The position numbers and the translations under genes are program-made. The notes under the pieces were generated by a model, which did not search any database, was not told the DNA's origin, and was given only the letters and a program-made list of their open reading frames with translations. From positions 558,001-622,000 of the forward strand of contig NZ_JACHIF010000002.1 in assembly GCF_014203045.1 (NCBI RefSeq): a DNA stretch of 64,000 nucleotides, in the 5' to 3' direction. This DNA comes from Prosthecobacter dejongeii (GTDB lineage: Bacteria; Verrucomicrobiota; Verrucomicrobiia; Verrucomicrobiales; Verrucomicrobiaceae). Within the stretch, counting starts at the first letter, position 1; each line of letters opens with the position of its first letter. Of the stretch, positions 59,923-64,000 are shown piece by piece.

Positions 59923-61485
59923 ATGCAGCACCTAGCCCTATTGTTTCCGCACCTGCTTGAATGTCCTGAATGGTTTGCGCTGATTTTGCTTTTTGTTATG
60001 GCGGCGGTCCTCGTTCTGATGCGGGAGGGAAGACAAGCTGCGGAAGGGGCGGCGTTGTTGGCACGCCTTTACTTTGCAGGGGCTGTGGTATTCGGGGGCA
60101 TGGTGCTGCTGGCAGGATCGATGCGGATTGAAATCGCGGCTTATGGACCTGCGAAGCTGGCGTTTTTAGTGGATCCTCTTTCTGTCACTCTGTTAGCACT
60201 CGTGAGTTTTTTGGGGCTGGTGGTGACGCGCTTCTCCATCCATTATCTGGATGGAGATCCCGGCCAGGCGAGGTTTTCGCGCTGGCTTGTTCTCACTTTG
60301 AGTTGTGTGCTGATATTGGCTGTGTCGAGCAATCTACTCATGTTCACGTTGGCATGGATCGGGACAAGCCTTTGCTTGCATCAGTTGCTGACGTTCTACC
60401 GCGAGAGACCAGCGGCTTTGCTAGCTGCGCGGAAGAAATTTTACCTCAGTCGGCTGGCAGATCTATGCATGCTGGGTGCACTGGTGCTTGTCTGGCAGGG
60501 ATATGGCACCTGGGAATTTCATGAGCTGTTTGCCCATCCTGTGGGGCCGCATTCGGGTGGCATTGCTGGTTTGTTCGTGGCTGCGGCCACGCTGAAGTCT
60601 GCCCAGTTTCCTTTTCACTCCTGGTTGCCGGACACGCTGGAGACCCCTACACCCGTCTCTGCACTGATGCATGCGGGCATCATCAATGCGGGAGGGTTTC
60701 TCATCGTGAGGTTAAGCCCGCTGATCATCCAGTCACCGACGGCACTCAACGTGCTTGCTCTAACGGGAGCGGTGACGGCTTTGTTAGGCTCGGTCGTCAT
60801 GATGACTCAGACGAGTATTAAGAAGTCGCTCGCCTGGTCCACTGTGGCACAGATGGGCTTCATGATGTTGCAATGTGGTCTGGGTGCTTTTGCCCTGGCG
60901 ATCATGCATCTGGTGGCGCACTCGCTTTACAAGGCCCATGCGTTTCTCAGCAGTGGAAGTGTGGTGGGCATGGTTAAGTCCGCCTGGACTCCCGTGGGCA
61001 GGCCTGCGGCACATCCCTGGGTCATCCTGGGGGCGCTGGTTGCGGCTGGGGTAATCGGGATAGGGGTGGCGCTATCACCCGGACTGAAGGTGGAGATGGC
61101 CCCTGGGCGGATGCTGCTGGTGGCTGTCTTTATCATGGCCTTGGCCCACCTGCTGTGGACTCTGTGGAGCAGCAGCCTGAGGGGGGGGCTGGTAGTCCGA
61201 GGATTACTCCTGGCGCTGGCGACCACGGTGGCTTGCTTCGCCATCCACGGCGTTTTCGAGCAGTGGCTGCATGAAACGATACCCGCCTACATGCCGCCAC
61301 GTGGGAGCCTGGAATATGGGATGATGGCCCTACTGGCCCTGTTCTTCTTTGCGGTGCTCTTCCTCCAGACACAACTACCAACCTGGGGCACGCACCCAAC
61401 CATGGCACGTCTGTATGTGCATGCCAGCAACGGTTTTTACCTGGGGGCAATTTTCAATCGGCTCATTCAAAAAATCATCGCCTAA
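59923..61485 (+). CDS. dabB: DabB: proton-conducting membrane subunit of an inorganic carbon transporter
   Basis: A 520-residue membrane protein related to NADH dehydrogenase subunit 5/antiporter MrpA. It has about 13 helices. The proton-channel signature is FPFHSWLPDTLETPTPVSALMHAG, followed by GAVTALLGSVVMMTQTSIKKSLAWSTVAQMGFMMLQCG and ALAIMHLVAHSLYKAHAFLSSG, with Lys residues on broken helices. Being directly upstream (9 bases) of a DabA gene identifies it as DabB rather than a complex I subunit. It couples cation flow to CO2 hydration by DabA. Confidence 0.92.
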   Translation: MQHLALLFPHLLECPEWFALILLFVMAAVLVLMREGRQAAEGAALLARLYFAGAVVFGGMVLLAGSMRIEIAAYGPAKLAFLVDPLSVTLLALVSFLGLVVTRFSIHYLDGDPGQARFSRWLVLTLSCVLILAVSSNLLMFTLAWIGTSLCLHQLLTFYRERPAALLAARKKFYLSRLADLCMLGALVLVWQGYGTWEFHELFAHPVGPHSGGIAGLFVAAATLKSAQFPFHSWLPDTLETPTPVSALMHAGIINAGGFLIVRLSPLIIQSPTALNVLALTGAVTALLGSVVMMTQTSIKKSLAWSTVAQMGFMMLQCGLGAFALAIMHLVAHSLYKAHAFLSSGSVVGMVKSAWTPVGRPAAHPWVILGALVAAGVIGIGVALSPGLKVEMAPGRMLLVAVFIMALAHLLWTLWSSSLRGGLVVRGLLLALATTVACFAIHGVFEQWLHETIPAYMPPRGSLEYGMMALLALFFFAVLFLQTQLPTWGTHPTMARLYVHASNGFYLGAIFNRLIQKIIA

Positions 61486-61494
61486 CTTCTCTTC

Positions 61495-63996
61495 ATGAAT
61501 ACCACACTCGACCCCATGACTGCCTCTTCCAAGACTCTCTGCTCATCCAGCCTAACCACAGACGGTAAGTTAGTCTGGCTCACCCACGCCCGCAGGGCAT
61601 GCAAACGCATTCCACCACTGTGGCCGCTACAAAGCTTCGTGGCGGTGAACCCATTTGTCGGCCTCACGGACCGGCCTTTTGTTGAAGTGTGTGAGCTGAT
61701 GCAGCGAGTCACAAAGGGGGGCATGCTGATGAGTGTGGAATACTTCCGCCAGCAGTTTGCGAGTGGGAGAATCAACTCTCGTGATTTGGAGGAGGCACTG
61801 GCACGTTCGGATTCCGAGCTTACGGTGGCTCAACTTCTCGGCTGGCTGAAGCAACCTGAGATGGATCCTGGAGCGGGTATCCAAAGTGTGGCTGAAATTG
61901 CCACGGCATCCTCAAAGAAAAACTGGAGTGACTTCGTCACACAGGAAGTATCCAAATGGTGTGCCTGCTATTGTGACGAAGGCCAGGCAGCCTGGCGAAT
62001 GCCCTGGAAAAACCAGCCACTCTACACGGCCTGGAAAAAGGCCTATGCGATTGATGCCACACCTAGGTTGCTCGGCCTTGGCGGGATTCATCAAGTCCTC
62101 AATGAACTCCCAGACAAGTCCTGTGAGGCCATCCCTGTGATGCTCGATACCCTGGCTGTAAATGCCGATAAGGTGGAGGACTATCTGCATCGTCTGCTGA
62201 TGACGTTGCCTGGGTGGAGCAGTTATTTGCAGTATCAAGCTGGCAGACAGGGGATGTGTAAGGATTCATTGTTAGACCTGCTTGCCGTCCTGCTGGTCTT
62301 TGAGGTGACTTTGATGAAACAATTTAAGACCAGTGGCATTCATGAAACATGGTTCCATGCACTGACCGGGGTGAAGCCAGAGACGGGGCTCATGATCCAA
62401 AAGCAGACGTTGTGGCACACGGCGCTGGAGATCGGCTTTCAGCGGGAGTTGTGCGGCCAATTTAAAAAAGCACCTCAAGACAGGATGACGCCAGGAAAAG
62501 CCCGCCCTGCTGTCCAGGCGGTCTTCTGCATTGATGTGCGCTCTGAGGTCATGCGCAGGTCATTGGAATGCGTCTCTGCTGAAGTGGAAACCTTGGGGTT
62601 TGCTGGCTTCTTTGGGATGCCTATTGAGCATGTGCCTCTGGGCCAGAGGCATGCGGAATCTCGGCTGCCGGTGCTGATTGCGCCTAAATATCGCGTGAGA
62701 GAGCAGCCGGTATGTGCGACGCCCGAAGAAGAGCGTCTTGTTCGCGTCAAGCAACAGATGGCGAGGTGCACCGCATATTCGTGGAATGCTTTTAGAACCT
62801 CTGCGGTGAGCAGTTTCAGCTTTGTGGAGGCAGCGGGAGTGAGCTACGCCTGGCATCTGCTGAGGGACAGTTTTCAATGGGGACCTTGGGTGGACAAAAC
62901 GAAAGAGAGCTGCTGCACGGAGTTGATCTTAAACTCGCCCAATAGTCTGCCGAACAATCCTCGGGATACCTCCTTCAAAGCCGGGGGAATCCCCTGGGAC
63001 GATCAGGTGCAGCTTGCTCTGGCCGCTCTGAAAAACATGGGGCTGACGGAAAACTTCGCCAGGCTGGTGGTGCTTTGCGGTCATGGCAGCAACACGAAGA
63101 ATAATCCGTATGCTGCGGGGCTGGATTGCGGTGCGTGCGGCGGTCATGCAGGGGATATCAATGCGCGAGTTGCGACGACTATTCTGAACGAGGCATCTGT
63201 TCGCAGGGCTTTGGAAAAAGAAGGTTTCTTTATTCCCTGTGACACTTACTTCATCGCAGCTCTCCATGACACGACCACGGATGTAGTTAGGCTGCTTGAT
63301 GCAGAAAAGGTCCCGCCTTCACATGAATTGGATGTTCAGCAGCTCCGGCTTTGGTTTGCCGATGCGACACGGCGCTGTCGTGACGAACGCGCCCCGAGTC
63401 TCGGCATCTATGAGAAAGGGGGGCTTCAGGTTGAAAACCTCATCATCGAACGTAGCCGCGACTGGTCGCAAGTGCGGCCCGAATGGGGACTGGTGAACAA
63501 TGCTGCCTTTATCGTGGCCCCACGTGCTCGCACTCAGGCGTTAAATCTCCATGGCCGGGTCTTCCTGCATAACTATGACCACCAAAGCGATAGCACAGGT
63601 AGCACGCTAGAACTCATCATGACCGCGCCCATGATTGTCACGAGCTGGATCAACTTGCAATACTTCGCCAGCACGGTGAACCATCGTCTCTGGGGGAGCG
63701 GCAGTAAGGTCACCCATAATGTGGTAGGCACTTTCGGTGTTCAGCAGGGGAATGGCGGTGATTTGCAGTCTGGGCTGCCGATCCAAAGCTTGCACAATGG
63801 AGATGCATGGATGCATGAACCTCTGCGTCTCAGCGTCTTCATTGAAGCACCCCGCGTGAATATTGAGCATGTCCTGGCCAAACACGAGAATGTGCGGCAG
63901 CTCGTCAACCACGGTTGGCTGCATCTCTATGCCCTGGAAGAAGAGGGGAAAATAATCTCCCGTCGGGATTTGAACGGAAATTGGCAAATGGCCTAA
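61495..63996 (+). CDS. dabA: DabA: carbonic-anhydrase-like subunit of an inorganic carbon transporter (DUF2309)
   Basis: An 833-residue peripheral membrane protein. Zinc-site residues are visible: Cys345 and Asp347 in AVFCIDVRSEVMRR, His530 in VVLCGHGSNTKNNPYAAGLDCGACGGHAG and Cys545 in the same block. The His-Cys spacing of 15 equals that reported for Halothiobacillus DabA (H524, C539). The N-terminal LQSFVAVNPFVGL block and the C-terminal NLQYFASTVNHRLWGSGSKVTHN are family landmarks. DabA hydrates CO2 to bicarbonate in a unidirectional, ion-gradient-driven way with DabB. The gene is complete, ending four bases before the window edge. Confidence 0.94.
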   Translation: MNTTLDPMTASSKTLCSSSLTTDGKLVWLTHARRACKRIPPLWPLQSFVAVNPFVGLTDRPFVEVCELMQRVTKGGMLMSVEYFRQQFASGRINSRDLEEALARSDSELTVAQLLGWLKQPEMDPGAGIQSVAEIATASSKKNWSDFVTQEVSKWCACYCDEGQAAWRMPWKNQPLYTAWKKAYAIDATPRLLGLGGIHQVLNELPDKSCEAIPVMLDTLAVNADKVEDYLHRLLMTLPGWSSYLQYQAGRQGMCKDSLLDLLAVLLVFEVTLMKQFKTSGIHETWFHALTGVKPETGLMIQKQTLWHTALEIGFQRELCGQFKKAPQDRMTPGKARPAVQAVFCIDVRSEVMRRSLECVSAEVETLGFAGFFGMPIEHVPLGQRHAESRLPVLIAPKYRVREQPVCATPEEERLVRVKQQMARCTAYSWNAFRTSAVSSFSFVEAAGVSYAWHLLRDSFQWGPWVDKTKESCCTELILNSPNSLPNNPRDTSFKAGGIPWDDQVQLALAALKNMGLTENFARLVVLCGHGSNTKNNPYAAGLDCGACGGHAGDINARVATTILNEASVRRALEKEGFFIPCDTYFIAALHDTTTDVVRLLDAEKVPPSHELDVQQLRLWFADATRRCRDERAPSLGIYEKGGLQVENLIIERSRDWSQVRPEWGLVNNAAFIVAPRARTQALNLHGRVFLHNYDHQSDSTGSTLELIMTAPMIVTSWINLQYFASTVNHRLWGSGSKVTHNVVGTFGVQQGNGGDLQSGLPIQSLHNGDAWMHEPLRLSVFIEAPRVNIEHVLAKHENVRQLVNHGWLHLYALEEEGKIISRRDLNGNWQMA

Positions 63997-64000
63997 CGTC

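Noticed and set aside
1-64000. CRISPR array
   Set aside because: No set of regularly spaced identical direct repeats was seen; the only tandem repeat is the coding one at 6697-6807.

Overview
The window looks like a chromosomal segment of a Verrucomicrobiota bacterium, probably a Prosthecobacter/Verrucomicrobium-like member of the Verrucomicrobiales. This is inferred from gene content: DUF1080-type secreted proteins, a planctomycete-type cytochrome c (PSCyt1) module, many secreted proteins of unknown function, and a didermal outer-membrane assembly locus (bamA-skp-lpxD plus tamB). GC content is moderately high, gene density is high, and Shine-Dalgarno sequences are often absent. I found no tRNA, rRNA or CRISPR array.

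Layout. 1-3340: partial threonine aldolase, a Dabb-domain protein and an ABC-F (Uup-type) ATPase. 3497-11769: an accessory region. It holds an unknown gene bounded by a duplicated end of the ABC-F gene, a two-gene conflict/defence-type operon read leftward (a SIR2-TIR protein, then a 1688-residue membrane STAND NTPase/propeller protein ending in a peptidase-like domain whose catalytic Cys is Ser), and an intact IS5-family element abutting the operon's promoter region. 11850-17321: a leftward run of secreted propeller, metallophosphoesterase, unknown secreted protein, MDR-type reductase and alpha/beta hydrolase. 17384-19204: dnaA with a possible oriC or autoregulatory box array. 19205-22446: membrane protein plus squalene/phytoene synthase, then a P/Q/Y-rich secreted protein with a strong terminator. 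22517-24771: a leftward cluster of GNAT, nitrilase-family amidohydrolase, mscL and a small gene. 24930-29239: class IV aminotransferase, orphan membrane fusion protein, DUF1080 protein and a halogenase-like flavoprotein.

29240-35284: a long AT-rich leader, then a three-gene operon resembling the Ralstonia PhcB/PhcS/PhcR fatty-acid-methyl-ester quorum-sensing module (methyltransferase, six-TM hybrid kinase, receiver plus degenerate kinase), closed by a terminator. 35303-39873: small anchored protein, NUDIX-like protein, coiled-coil membrane protein, and a Ser/Thr kinase fused through a TM helix to a c-type cytochrome domain. 39923-48321: tamB converging on bamA-skp-lpxD, with a 176-bp foldback (MITE-like) element in the convergence zone and an attenuator-like terminator between skp and lpxD. 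48517-51618: secreted protein, xseB and dxs. 51692-53359: divergent VTT membrane protein and lipA. 53405-58627: a run of small unknown genes, including an AHSA1/START protein and a DUF4256 gene broken by a one-base frameshift. 58939-63996: a LysR regulator divergent from dabB-dabA, an energy-coupled inorganic-carbon uptake system.

The best candidates for undescribed biology are the SIR2-TIR/STAND/pseudo-peptidase operon, the Phc-like signalling operon, the kinase-cytochrome fusion and the foldback element.
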